Part shown: piece after piece, positions 24,021-31,989 of the stretch
Layout: every line of letters starts with the position of its first letter
How positions within the stretch are numbered: the stretch's first letter is position 1
Source of the DNA: Streptomyces malachitofuscus
GTDB taxonomy: Bacteria > Actinomycetota > Actinomycetes > Streptomycetales > Streptomycetaceae
Direction of reading: 5' to 3'
NCBI RefSeq assembly: GCF_014650055.1
Contig: NZ_BMUF01000015.1
Span: 62,001-126,000 of the forward strand
Length of the DNA: 64,000 bases
The notes under the pieces: model-generated
What the model was told of the DNA's origin: nothing
What the model saw: only the letters and a program-made list of their open reading frames with translations
Database searches by the model: none
Position numbers and translations under genes: made by a program

Positions 24021-24331
24021 GGTTCCCCCCAGGGTTTCACTCACCGTGGTCTGCCGCGATCAGCGTAGCTGTGGGATCGTCCCGGCACTGGGCCCGCGCA
24101 CCTGCCACGGCCAGCAGACCCAGTCACTCGCTCTGTACGGCGAGAGCAGGTTCGCCGACCTCCAGCACAATGGAAGGGGCACCCGTCCCGCCGTCTTGGG
24201 CTCTCACGTGAGCGGAATCGGCTGGTCGGCCCCCGTGACGGAGAAGATCACAGCTCCGCCCGGCGTGTGGGAGGAAATAAGGAGACCGCGGCCACAGCGA
24301 ATGGTGGGGTCGGGGGCGCATACTGAGGGCG

Positions 24332-24553
24332 ATGACAAAATCTGCTGCTCCGAAGCGTCACCTGCCCACCAGCCCCTTCAAGGCTGCGGTCGCACCGGCC
24401 CCCAAGCACTTCGCTGCGGGGGACCAGGTCACCCATGACGTGTACGGCCTCGGCCGGGTGATCTCCGTCGAGGACGGAATCGCCGCGCTCGTCGACTTCG
24501 GCTCGTCCCAAATGCGCATCCTGAGCCCGTACGCCAAGATGACCAAGCTCTAG
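24332..24553 (+). CDS. small SH3/KOW-like protein, CarD-domain reminiscent
   Basis: A 73-aa protein. A basic Pro-rich leader (KSAAPKRHLPTSPFK) precedes APKHFAAGDQVTHDVYGLGRVISVEDG and ALVDFGSSQMRILSPYAK. GDxVxHDxYGLGRV followed by VDFGS resembles the Tudor-like start of CarD/Mfd RNA-polymerase-binding domains, without their C-terminal part. Many streptomycetes have such a stand-alone protein; function unknown. ATG 24332 follows CATACT by about nine bases with no Shine-Dalgarno sequence. The frame stays open after the TAG stop for another 55 codons (see 24554-24721). Confidence 0.78.
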   Translation: MTKSAAPKRHLPTSPFKAAVAPAPKHFAAGDQVTHDVYGLGRVISVEDGIAALVDFGSSQMRILSPYAKMTKL

Positions 24554-24721
24554 GAAGAGAGACCTCTCATCGACCTGACCTCGCTGTTCTCCGCTCCGGA
24601 GGGGCAGCCGCGCAGTTCCGGCGCGGCATCACCCCCTCCGACGACCAACCCTTTCCAGGCCCCCGACTTCGGGGAGGACGAGGCCTACGCGGCCGAGGAA
24701 GGACAAGGGCCGTCCACGTGA
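24554..24721 (+). CDS. possible small ORF in frame with the preceding TAG stop
   Basis: Directly after the TAG of the 73-aa gene the same frame continues for 55 codons to TGA. The predicted peptide includes IDLTSLFSAPEG, a Pro/Thr-rich middle and NPFQAPDFGEDEAYAAEEGQ. Third-position GC is about 80%, like the neighbours. There is no ATG, GTG or TTG at the beginning; AGGAAGAGAG lies 5-14 bases ahead of CTC-ATC (24566-24571), and a CTG occurs at 24575. It may be read by stop-codon readthrough, by a rare start, or be a decayed gene. Confidence 0.4.
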   Translation, partial: EERPLIDLTSLFSAPEGQPRSSGAASPPPTTNPFQAPDFGEDEAYAAEEGQGPST

Positions 24722-24769
24722 CTCCGGCTGGGTTAGCCTCGTGCCAGCCCACCCGTGGAGGACGTGTTC

Positions 24770-25573
24770 ATGCCCGGTTACGACAGTTCGAGGTCACGGC
24801 TGCGGCTGGCCGACCGGCATGTCCGGGTGATCGCCCGTCTTGCCGAGGGTGAGACACCGGCCGCGGAGCTCTTCCCCTCGCTCGGGGAGCTGCGGGAACT
24901 CGGGCTGGTCGGCGAGGAGGGGCAGCTTTCGCCGCTTCTGAGGGAGCTGGTGGAGGCTCTCCGGGCTCCCGTGCTGACGATCAGCGTCGAGATCACCGGC
25001 GAGGCCGGTCCCGTGCATCACGGGGTCGTCGTCGGGGCGGACAGTGTGATCGTCCACGAGGGCTGGCCGGGCGAGGAGGAGTCGGAGTACATACCGATCG
25101 AGCCGCGCACCCTCGTCTTCGAGCTCTCCCGGATGGTGCATCTGCGCCGAGGTGCCGATGAGCAGCCGGCGGTGCCCCGTGTCGTATCGACCATGAAGGC
25201 TCTGGATGCCGCGTTCGGGGTGATCGACGATGATCCCGGCGCGGTGCGGGATGCGCTCACCGGCGCCGGTACGTCCGAGGAGATGGCGGGCCCCCTGTCG
25301 GAGCTGGTCCTCGCGCTGAACTCGTACTGGCGGGTCACCGTCGCCTGGGACGGGGAGCACGACGGTGCGCATGCCCCGATGCTGCGCAGTCTCGCCGTCT
25401 GGGACTGCGGCCCCCGGGGGTACTGGATCCGCGAGCAGCCGGAGGAGCCGATCGTGCCCGGTCAGGTCACGCCCGAGAGTCCGCTGGAGCTGGCGCGGTC
25501 GGAGGCCGGGGAGATCTGGCGCAAGCTGGCCGATCTGATCCCCGAAAAGGCGGAGCTGGGTACGCGGACCTGA
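24770..25573 (+). CDS. actinobacterial protein of unknown function (weakly EspG-like)
   Basis: A 267-aa soluble protein without signal peptide or membrane segments. An N-terminal winged-helix-like part (RLRLADRHVRVIARLAEGE, then LGELRELGLVGEEG) precedes a beta-rich region (TISVEITGEAGPVHHGVVVGADSVIVHEGW, IPIEPRTLVFELSRMVHLRRG) and C-terminal helices. This order vaguely resembles EspG-type chaperones of type VII secretion, but no diagnostic motif is present. ATG 24770 follows GGAGG by eight bases; TAGCCT at 24732-24737 could be its -10 box. It converges on the two-gene unit at 25586-27613, 12 bases apart. Confidence 0.6.
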   Translation: MPGYDSSRSRLRLADRHVRVIARLAEGETPAAELFPSLGELRELGLVGEEGQLSPLLRELVEALRAPVLTISVEITGEAGPVHHGVVVGADSVIVHEGWPGEEESEYIPIEPRTLVFELSRMVHLRRGADEQPAVPRVVSTMKALDAAFGVIDDDPGAVRDALTGAGTSEEMAGPLSELVLALNSYWRVTVAWDGEHDGAHAPMLRSLAVWDCGPRGYWIREQPEEPIVPGQVTPESPLELARSEAGEIWRKLADLIPEKAELGTRT

Positions 25574-25585
25574 GGTCTCCGCCCG

Positions 25586-26209
25586 TCACTCCGCCCGGTC
25601 AGAGAAGTGCTGCATCAGGGCGAACGGGGACGACAGTGCGGCGCCCGTCAGGGTGAGGACGTCGGTGTCCACCTCCTCCAACACGATGGCGATGGCGAGA
25701 TCCACGGCGTCCACCGGGCCGGTGGCGGCGCCCACGCTGTAGGTCGTGGCCGGCGGCACATGCCGACCAGGTCCGATCGAGATCCGAATGCCTTCCCTCT
25801 CGAGGATCCTCACCCTGTCCGATCCCTCCAGGGAGTAGTTGTAGTGCCGTCCCTGGCACCCGATGCGCAGCGCGCGGTCCTTCTTACGCAGTGCGCGTGA
25901 GTCGAATCGCAGTTCTGCGGCCTCGTCGTCAAGGGTGAGCTCGGCGCTGAACAACGACGGCCGTCCCGACCTGCGCTTCCCCCGGAAAACCGTCTCCGGG
26001 AAGGCGGGACCGCTCAGCCGTGCCGTGTCCATCCCCTTGGCGAGCGGCTGGAAAAGCGGGCAGCGCTCGACAACGACCGTGCCGAAGCGACCTACGTCTC
26101 CCTTGACCCCGGCCTTGGGCCGCTCCCGCTTGCTCGGCTTGCTCTTGTACGGCAGCAGCTCGAACTGGAAGGTCTCACTACTCGTTCCCATGGTGGCAAA
26201 GGCTCTCAT
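25586..26209 (-). CDS. protein of unknown function downstream of the toxin-like gene
   Basis: A 207-aa soluble, beta-rich protein that I cannot assign. It is basic at the start (LLPYKSKPSKRERPKAGVKGD), then contains repeated strand patterns (LFSAELTLDDEAAELRFDSRALRKKDRALRI; YNYSLEGSDRVRILEREG) and ends in VDLAIAIVLEEVDTDVLTLTG. It starts 12 bases after the stop codon of the 463-aa gene, so both are in one transcript. This arrangement is typical of an effector and its immunity or partner protein, but nothing in the sequence proves it. Confidence 0.6.
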   Translation of the reverse strand: MRAFATMGTSSETFQFELLPYKSKPSKRERPKAGVKGDVGRFGTVVVERCPLFQPLAKGMDTARLSGPAFPETVFRGKRRSGRPSLFSAELTLDDEAAELRFDSRALRKKDRALRIGCQGRHYNYSLEGSDRVRILEREGIRISIGPGRHVPPATTYSVGAATGPVDAVDLAIAIVLEEVDTDVLTLTGAALSSPFALMQHFSDRAE

Positions 26210-26221
26210 CTCTGGAGTTCG

Positions 26222-27613
26222 CTAATCGAACGGGTTCAGCGCGCTGCCCAGCTTCTTGGCGCCGTCGGCGATGCCGTCGCCGATGTCGCTCGCCTTGTCC
26301 CCCACCCAGTCGGCCGCCTTCTCCGCGCCTTCCGTGATGTCGTCCCAGTGTTCTACGACCTTCAGGCCCCCGTAGACCAGGCCGGTGCCCACGGCGAGGC
26401 CGATCGTGACCGGATTGGGGGCGACCATCGCCGCGGTCAGGGAGGCGTTGAAGCCGACCTCCGCGTAGTTGGCGAGGTAGCCGGCCTTGCTCTTCTCCCA
26501 CTCCTTGGCGTGGTCCATCGTGGCGATATTGGCTATGGAGAACGCCGTCGCGCCCGCCGAGCCGACGATGCCGGCCCCGCGCCACAGCCCCGCGGTCTTC
26601 GCCGCCGCGCTGAATCCACCGGCCTTGCCGACCGTCAGGAGGTTGGCCTGTCCCGCGCGGACGACCGCCTGACCGGAGTGCGTCAGACCGCCGTACATCC
26701 GGGCCACGTCGTCCGAGCCGGCGAAGAAGTTGATGGCCTGGTTGGGGGTGAAGCCCAGCAACTTCGCGTTCATGAAGCCGCGTCGGCGCAGCATGTCCCA
26801 TCCGCCGCCCCAACGGTCGCCCAGAAAACCGGAGCTGAAGGGAACGTTGGCCACCCGCTGGTACGTCGGGCTCCGCGACGCCATGTTGCCGAGCTGGCCG
26901 GGGAGCCAGCTGCCGGGTGCGGACAGGGAGCGGATGGGCGGGTTGTAGCTGCCCAGTTTGGTGCCCGCCCAGCGCAGGATGGGGTTGCTTCCGGCCGCCG
27001 TCCAGCGTGTGGCGAGGGCGTCCTTCATCGGTCCGAGCTTGCCGGTCTTCACCGCGTTGCCCAGCAGCACCTTGGTGCCGGAGAAGCCGCTGGCCACCGA
27101 GACCTGGGCCGCGGCCGCCACGTTGAACGCGTCGCTGCCGAACTTGATCAGCTCGGTGAGGGTCTCTTCGTGCGGTTCCAGACCCGGGATCTTCGCGAGT
27201 GCGTGCGCTTCCAGCCGTACGATCCAGTCGCCGAGCTTCTCCCCCGGCTGCCGGGCCAGTTCCCGGGCCTTGGGGTCGTCGCTCGCCGCCACCGAGTTGG
27301 CCAGCAGGAACGTTTCCGGCTTGATGCCCTCGCCCCGGTAGTTCTTCAGGTCCTTCGCCGTGAAGCCCGCCCACAGCAGCCCGGCCGTCGGGTCGCCGTT
27401 CTCCAGGCGGAGAAGGAGAGCGCGTTTACGGAGGTCCTTGGCCTCGTCGCGGGTCCAGGACCGCATCGGCTTCAAGGGTGCCAGCTGCCCGGTCACTCCC
27501 AGACGGGCGGCCCGGGTGAAGGCCTCGTCGAGGCGGTCCTCCACGCCACCGCGCCCGTCCAGGAGTTTCGCCAACTGCTCCAGGTCCTCGGGATTCGCCC
27601 CCCGAAACGCCAT
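26222..27613 (-). CDS. large toxin-like protein of unknown function
   Basis: A 463-aa protein without signal peptide. The first 60 residues form helices (DLEQLAKLLDGRGGVEDRLDEAF) reminiscent of type VII substrates. The middle is helical with many aromatic and Gly residues. Two hydrophobic, Ala-rich stretches, GAGIVGSAGATAFSIANIA near 350 and NPVTIGLAVGTGLVYGG near 405, could insert into a membrane. The end is a repeated amphipathic helix (GAEKAADWVGDKASDIGDGIADGAKKLGSAL). Similar proteins are often mislabelled PE-PGRS in Streptomyces. The 207-aa gene follows in the same operon. I infer an exported effector, with no direct proof. Confidence 0.55.
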   Translation of the reverse strand: MAFRGANPEDLEQLAKLLDGRGGVEDRLDEAFTRAARLGVTGQLAPLKPMRSWTRDEAKDLRKRALLLRLENGDPTAGLLWAGFTAKDLKNYRGEGIKPETFLLANSVAASDDPKARELARQPGEKLGDWIVRLEAHALAKIPGLEPHEETLTELIKFGSDAFNVAAAAQVSVASGFSGTKVLLGNAVKTGKLGPMKDALATRWTAAGSNPILRWAGTKLGSYNPPIRSLSAPGSWLPGQLGNMASRSPTYQRVANVPFSSGFLGDRWGGGWDMLRRRGFMNAKLLGFTPNQAINFFAGSDDVARMYGGLTHSGQAVVRAGQANLLTVGKAGGFSAAAKTAGLWRGAGIVGSAGATAFSIANIATMDHAKEWEKSKAGYLANYAEVGFNASLTAAMVAPNPVTIGLAVGTGLVYGGLKVVEHWDDITEGAEKAADWVGDKASDIGDGIADGAKKLGSALNPFD

Positions 27614-27753
27614 GGCCGCCGCCCCGTCCCTCGATCGCCGACTCGACCTTCGCCGCTCGCGGCTCAGGATAGGCGGAGGGAAGGCGACCGGGGGGCGACC
27701 AGGGGGCGTTCAAGGGCGGGGCAGCGGAGGGACGGTCCAGGAGGAACGGTCCA

Positions 27754-27912
27754 CTACCGCATGAACTTGGACCAGATCGTCTCCTGGATACCGGACGTCG
27801 TGATGCCGCCCGAGTATCCGGGGAGGCGCAGGTAGTCCACGAAGAGGTCGGCGTGACCGTCGTGGTCCGAGTCGCGCAGCCGCAGGTAGGACCCGAAGCT
27901 CGCGCCTGTGCA
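27754..27912 (-). pseudogene. C-terminal remnant of a second FG-GAP repeat gene
   Basis: Downstream of the intact FG-GAP gene, a different frame encodes the last FG-GAP blade of a related protein: FGSYLRLRDSDHDGHADLFVDYL, then GGITTSGIQETIWSKFMR and TAG. The matching part of the intact gene reads FGWSVKLTDYTRDGRADLLVD. Only about 50 codons remain; no start codon or N-terminal part exists, since the intact gene's stop lies just upstream. A tandem duplicate that lost all but its end explains this best. Confidence 0.7.
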
Positions 27913-27944
27913 CGGCGGGTCCTCGGTTCGATGCGGGAGGGCGC

Positions 27945-29396
27945 TCAGTGCGTGAAGGGGCCGCTCAGCGTCTTGTAGGACATCTTGAGGGTGTTGACCG
28001 TGTAGGTCTTCGAGCCCGTGCCGGTGGTGCCGGAGGACGAGCCCTTCAGCAGGTGGACCATGCCGTGGCGGCTGTTGTCCAGCCAGTCGTTGGTGTCGAC
28101 GAGCAGGTCGGCGCGGCCGTCGCGGGTGTAGTCGGTGAGCTTGACGCTCCAGCCGAAGTAGTCGTCGTTCTCGATGCCGCCCGCGACACCTGAGGTGTTC
28201 TGGTCGTACGCCTTGGCCCCGGTGCCGGACAGGCCTCCCGCGCGGCCCAGCAGCACGGTGACCATGCCCGCGTCGCGCTTGCCCACGAGGTCCTCGCCGG
28301 GGGCACCGATGGCGAGGTCGGCGTAGCCGTCGCCGTTGACGTCGCCCGCCGAGACGGAGGCGCCGAAGTGGTCGTCGTCCTCCGAACCGCCGGGCACGCC
28401 CGCGGTGTTCTGCGTGAACGTCACCGGCTTGCGCGCGGTGTTCGGGCCGGAGGGGCCGCCGTAGTGGACCGTGACGTATCCCCGGCCCTTGTCCGGGTTC
28501 TCGTAGCCGCGTCCGATGGCGAGGTCGCCGTAGCCGTCCTTGTCGAAGTCGCCGACGGTGGTGATCGTGCCGCCGCCGACCTGGTGACCGAGGTCGTCCG
28601 GTACGCGCAGCTGACCGGCCAGGCGGGCGAAGCCCGCGCCTCCGCGGTGGAAGAAGGCACCCATGGCCTGGTCCTCGTCCCCGAGGTCCGAGCCGAGGAT
28701 GTACAGGTCCGTGGCGGCGTCCGCGGTGACCCGGCCCGTGGCGAGCTGGGAGGCGCTCAGGTAGTCGTAGTCCTCGCCGAGGGGCTTCCAGCCGGCCTTG
28801 CCGCCGCTGCGGGTGAAGGGGCCCTCGAACAGGATCGCGCCGGCCCGGCTGTGGCTGACCGCCGCGAGGTCCTGGTCGCCGTCGCCGTCGAAGTCACCGG
28901 CCACGACGTCCTCACCGAAGGAGTCGCCCGAGCCCGCGTACTCCGGCGCGATGGGCGAGTGGAACACGGTGCCGGAGCCCAGGCCCTTGGACCCGCCCCA
29001 TACGACGGTCAGTCCGCCGCGTATCTGGACGTCACCGACGGCCTCACCCGGCGAGGCGACGACGAGGTCGGCGTAGCCGTCACGGTCGAGGTCGGCGCTG
29101 GTCGCGGCGAAGCCCCACTGGTCGCCCTCCTCCACCGCACCGGGTATGCCGGGCGAGTCCTGGTGGATGACCTGGACGCGCGTACCCGGGCCGGTCGACG
29201 TGCCGTAGACGACCGTGACCCGGCCGTCCTTGCCGTGCGTTCCGCCCAGCATGACCAGGTCGCGGTAGCCGTCGCCGTTGAAGTCGTCGGCGAGCTTGGC
29301 GGGTGCGGCGGATGCCGTGGGGGCGAAGAGGAGCGGCGAGCAGAGTGCCGTCGCGAGTGCGGCCGTGGTGGCCAGGACGGTGCGTGAGGAGGGCAT
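27945..29396 (-). CDS. secreted FG-GAP repeat (integrin-like beta-propeller) protein
   Basis: A 483-aa exported protein. The signal peptide is MPSSRTVLATTAALATAL to an ASA-AP cleavage site near residue 31. The rest is a seven-bladed propeller of FG-GAP repeats, each with a Ca-binding loop such as DFNGDGYRDLV, DLDRDGYADLV, DFDGDGDQDLA, DFDKDGYGDLA, DVNGDGYADLA and DYTRDGRADLL. Such proteins bind ligands or act as extracellular hydrolase scaffolds in streptomycetes; no catalytic domain is fused. ATG 29396 follows CGGAG. The ACAAGCTTGT palindrome at 29484-29493 lies near its likely promoter. A remnant of a paralogue lies just after its stop. Confidence 0.88.
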   Translation of the reverse strand: MPSSRTVLATTAALATALCSPLLFAPTASAAPAKLADDFNGDGYRDLVMLGGTHGKDGRVTVVYGTSTGPGTRVQVIHQDSPGIPGAVEEGDQWGFAATSADLDRDGYADLVVASPGEAVGDVQIRGGLTVVWGGSKGLGSGTVFHSPIAPEYAGSGDSFGEDVVAGDFDGDGDQDLAAVSHSRAGAILFEGPFTRSGGKAGWKPLGEDYDYLSASQLATGRVTADAATDLYILGSDLGDEDQAMGAFFHRGGAGFARLAGQLRVPDDLGHQVGGGTITTVGDFDKDGYGDLAIGRGYENPDKGRGYVTVHYGGPSGPNTARKPVTFTQNTAGVPGGSEDDDHFGASVSAGDVNGDGYADLAIGAPGEDLVGKRDAGMVTVLLGRAGGLSGTGAKAYDQNTSGVAGGIENDDYFGWSVKLTDYTRDGRADLLVDTNDWLDNSRHGMVHLLKGSSSGTTGTGSKTYTVNTLKMSYKTLSGPFTH

Positions 29397-29917
29397 GATT
29401 CTCCGAGGTCCCGGAAGCGTCCTGTGGACGGACGCTTGAACTGCGATCTTGGACGCTCACTGATCCCGAATGGTTGTACGCGGACAAGCTTGTACTTCCG
29501 CCCAGACGGTTTTGCCGACCGTGCCGGCGTTCCACCGGAGCTGAGCCGCCCACCGGAACGACCCCGACACCCGTGCGGGTGACTGGCTTGCAGGTGACTG
29601 CGGGTCAACCATTGGGAAGGTGTTGTCTTCCTGATCGGTCAGGCCCTCGTTCGGGATGCCAGTCCCGGCCGGGGGCCGTATTCCTTTGTGGTGGTCGCGG
29701 CGAACCCAACGCGGCACGCGTCCGTGACTGGTTCGCGGGGCTCTCCCGGGGGCCGTTGCACGCCTCGTTCACGCTCATCGGCGTGGTCTGTTCGTGCTGA
29801 CTCCGCCGACCGTGACGGCATCGCGTCCTGGGGTTGGCGGACGGTTTACCTCCGGCGGGTATCGCGTCGACAAGGCGTATGGACGTGCGCCGGATGTCCG
29901 TTGTCACGGGGGATGCC
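29397..29917. other. long intergenic region between divergent FG-GAP and lipoprotein genes
   Basis: About 520 bases with no gene I can defend. ACAAGCTTGT (29484-29493) is a perfect palindrome inside a repeated TTGTAC context, about 90 bases before the FG-GAP start. Frames on both strands show biased third positions only in short pieces and have no recognisable product; they may be the relic of a gene. Composition is less GC-rich than the surroundings. Confidence 0.35.
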
Positions 29918-30157
29918 ATGACAGGACCGCGTAGGGCCGGACTCGCCGCGTCGGTGGTGCTGGGCGCGCTGCTGCTCACGGGCTGTGCCGACAAGACGGA
30001 GATCATCACGTGGACCGATGAGCACGGTCGTGCCTGTACGGGCGTGGTGATCAACGACGGCGAGGACAGCGACCGCGAGGTGACCGGCATCGACTGCGAC
30101 TATCCGCCGGACGGTGTCCAGCCGGGCGACGAGACCACGATCCCGCTGCCGGACTGA
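29918..30157 (+). CDS. small lipoprotein of unknown function
   Basis: A 79-aa lipoprotein. The signal peptide MTGPRRAGLAASVVLGALLL ends in the lipobox LTGC (Cys23). The mature 56 residues are acidic, with two further cysteines (HGRACTGVV and GIDCDYPP) likely to form a disulfide, and ITWTDEHGRACTGVVIND. Similar short lipoproteins with ACTxVV and GIDCDYPP are common in Streptomyces and uncharacterised. ATG 29918 has GGGGGA just upstream; an in-frame ATG at 29834 would remove the signal peptide from the N-terminus and is rejected. Confidence 0.75.
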   Translation: MTGPRRAGLAASVVLGALLLTGCADKTEIITWTDEHGRACTGVVINDGEDSDREVTGIDCDYPPDGVQPGDETTIPLPD

Positions 30158-30188
30158 CCCGGCGGCCCGGTTCTCGGACCGTTCCGTC

Positions 30189-30683
30189 TCAGCCGCCGGG
30201 CGACCGCGCGAGCCACTTCCGTACCGCCTCGAAGTCCGCCTCCGTCAGGCCCTTCGTCGGGTCCACCCGGTGCAGCAGGGCCGGGGCCGGATGGGCGGCC
30301 TCGGTCCAGATGCGGTCCGGGGCGCCGATCTCGTCGTCCAGCCAGATGAACGGGCGGAGGCCGGCCCACTCGGACAGGTGGCGGGTCTTCCAGTGGAGGC
30401 CGCGGGGCGCGGGGGTGTCGTCGTGCTCCGGCCAGGGCACGACCGGCAGGCGGGGCAGGCCGAGGCGTGGGGCGATCGTGGCGTTGGCCTCGTGCTGCCA
30501 GGTCGTCGCCCACACCAGGTCGCAGGGGAGGGCGAGCAGACGGGCGCCCACGGTGGGGTCGAGGCGGCCCAGCAGGGGGTTCCCGGCGTCCGGGAACGGT
30601 CCCCGCGCGGGGGCGCCCGAGCCGAAGGGGATCAGCGGGCCGTCCACGTCCAGGAAGAGGACGGGGCGGCCGGGCGCGGTCAT
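30189..30683 (-). CDS. HAD-domain protein, second Swiss-Army-knife-type paralogue
   Basis: A 164-aa HAD protein. VLFLDVDGPLIPFG is the nucleophile motif; ATTWQHEANATIAPRLGLPRLPVVPWP, GLHWKTRHLSEWAGLRPFIWLDDE and LLHRVDPTKGLTEADFEAVRKWL follow in the same order as in the protein at 23490-24020. It starts 12 bases after the DUF2000 gene stop, so the two form one operon. Substrate is unknown; family members sit beside RNA-repair genes in other genomes. Confidence 0.78.
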   Translation of the reverse strand: MTAPGRPVLFLDVDGPLIPFGSGAPARGPFPDAGNPLLGRLDPTVGARLLALPCDLVWATTWQHEANATIAPRLGLPRLPVVPWPEHDDTPAPRGLHWKTRHLSEWAGLRPFIWLDDEIGAPDRIWTEAAHPAPALLHRVDPTKGLTEADFEAVRKWLARSPGG

Positions 30684-30695
30684 GGCGTCAGCGTC

Positions 30696-31118
30696 TCACG
30701 GGTGCATCCTGGCGCCCTTCAGGACCTTGTCGACCGCGTTCCTCGGACCGTGCACGGCCAGGCCGACCAGGTCCAGGTCGGTCGTGCCGACGGCGCGGAC
30801 CGCCGCGCGGTTGGCCTCGTCGTGGCCCGTGGCGAACAGGTCGCCGGTGAAGACCGCGCGGGGCAGGGCCCGGGTGAGCGTCCGCGCGTGAGCCGTCTTC
30901 AGGGTCTCCTTCGTGCCCTGGAAGACCAGGACCGGCTGGCGGAACATCGGCAGGTACGGCACGCCGTCCGCGTCCTCGTACGGTTCCCCGATCAGCTCGG
31001 GGAACTGGGTGCTCAGGCCGCTGACCAGGAACGCGGTGACGTTGAGGCGCTGCCAGGGTTCCAGGTCCTCGCGCAGCAGGACGGCGATCTTCGTGTCGAA
31101 GCGGGTGCTGGTGGTCAT
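30696..31118 (-). CDS. DUF2000 family protein
   Basis: A 140-aa cytoplasmic protein. FDTKIAVLLREDLEPWQRLNVTAFL opens the domain, followed by YLPMFRQPVLVFQGTKETL and LDLVGLAVHGPRNAVDKVLKG. DUF2000 is a peptidyl-tRNA-hydrolase-like fold with no assigned reaction in bacteria. ATG 31118 is divergent from the AraC regulator with 49 bases between starts; AraC-DUF2000 pairing is common in actinobacteria, so the regulator probably controls it. The HAD gene follows after 12 bases. Confidence 0.82.
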   Translation of the reverse strand: MTTSTRFDTKIAVLLREDLEPWQRLNVTAFLVSGLSTQFPELIGEPYEDADGVPYLPMFRQPVLVFQGTKETLKTAHARTLTRALPRAVFTGDLFATGHDEANRAAVRAVGTTDLDLVGLAVHGPRNAVDKVLKGARMHP

Positions 31119-31167
31119 GGAGTGAGACTGCCGGTCCGGCCGCGGCGGCGTCTTGTACGTTGTTTGC

Positions 31168-31989
31168 ATGCCCTCCCAGGCAGCCTCCAGGGCGACGGTC
31201 TCCGCCTGGCGGCCCCGCGTCCCGGGCGTCGTCGAGGTCTTCCACGCCCGTTTCACCGAGTACGCCTATCCGATGCACGTCCACGACGCCTGGACGCTGC
31301 TGATCGTCGACGACGGCGCCGTACGGTACGACCTCGACCGGCACGAGCACGGCACCCCGCACGACACGGTGACCCTGCTGCCGCCGCACGTCCCCCACAA
31401 CGGCGCCCCCGCCACGGCCGACGGCTTCCGCAAGCGGGTGCTGTACCTGGACACCGGTCGGCTCGGGGACGATCTCATCGGGGCCGCCGTCGACCGGCCC
31501 GATCTGCGGGACCCGCTGCTGCGCCGGCGCGTCGGGCAGGTGCACTCCGCCCTCGTGCGGCCCGGTGACGAGCTGGAGGCCGAGAGCCGGCTGACGCTCG
31601 TCGGGGAGCGGCTGCGGGAGCATCTGCGGTCGCGCGAGGGTGCCGGAGAGGTCCGGCGGGATCCCGTGCTCGCGCGGCGGCTGCGGGAGCTGCTCGACGA
31701 GCGGGTGGTCGAGGGGCTCACCCTGGAGGAGGCGGGCGGGCTGCTGTCCGCGCATCCCGCGCACCTGGTACGGGCGTTCAGCGGGGCGTACGGCATCGCG
31801 CCGCACCAGTACCTGATGTCCCGGCGGGTGGGGCGGGCGCGGCGGCTGCTGCTGGAGGGGCGGTCACCGAGCGGGGTGGCGGTCGCCACCGGGTTCTACG
31901 ACCAGGCCCATCTGACCCGGCACTTCCGGAAGCTGGTGGGCGTCACTCCGGGACGCTACCGGGCGACGGGCGCTCCAGCAGATGGGTGA
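31168..31989 (+). CDS. AraC family transcriptional regulator
   Basis: A 273-aa regulator. The N-terminal cupin (AraC_binding) domain spans about 20-110 with YPMHVHDAWTLLIVDDGAV and LLPPHVPHNG. Two HTH motifs lie at the C-terminus: GLTLEEAGGLLSAHPAHLVRAFSGAYGIAP and SGVAVATGFYDQAHLTRHFRKLVGVTPGRYR. ATG 31168 is six bases after TACGTT (31156-31161), a leaderless start; upstream codons in frame are therefore excluded. Its last 47 bases overlap the 3' end of the convergent ybjN gene. It is divergent from DUF2000 and HAD, its likely targets. Confidence 0.9.
   Translation: MPSQAASRATVSAWRPRVPGVVEVFHARFTEYAYPMHVHDAWTLLIVDDGAVRYDLDRHEHGTPHDTVTLLPPHVPHNGAPATADGFRKRVLYLDTGRLGDDLIGAAVDRPDLRDPLLRRRVGQVHSALVRPGDELEAESRLTLVGERLREHLRSREGAGEVRRDPVLARRLRELLDERVVEGLTLEEAGGLLSAHPAHLVRAFSGAYGIAPHQYLMSRRVGRARRLLLEGRSPSGVAVATGFYDQAHLTRHFRKLVGVTPGRYRATGAPADG

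Noticed and set aside
29474..29800. 108-aa plus-strand frame between the FG-GAP and lipoprotein genes
   Set aside because: Cys/Pro-rich with no pattern I recognise and no ribosome-binding site; reported only as intergenic sequence.
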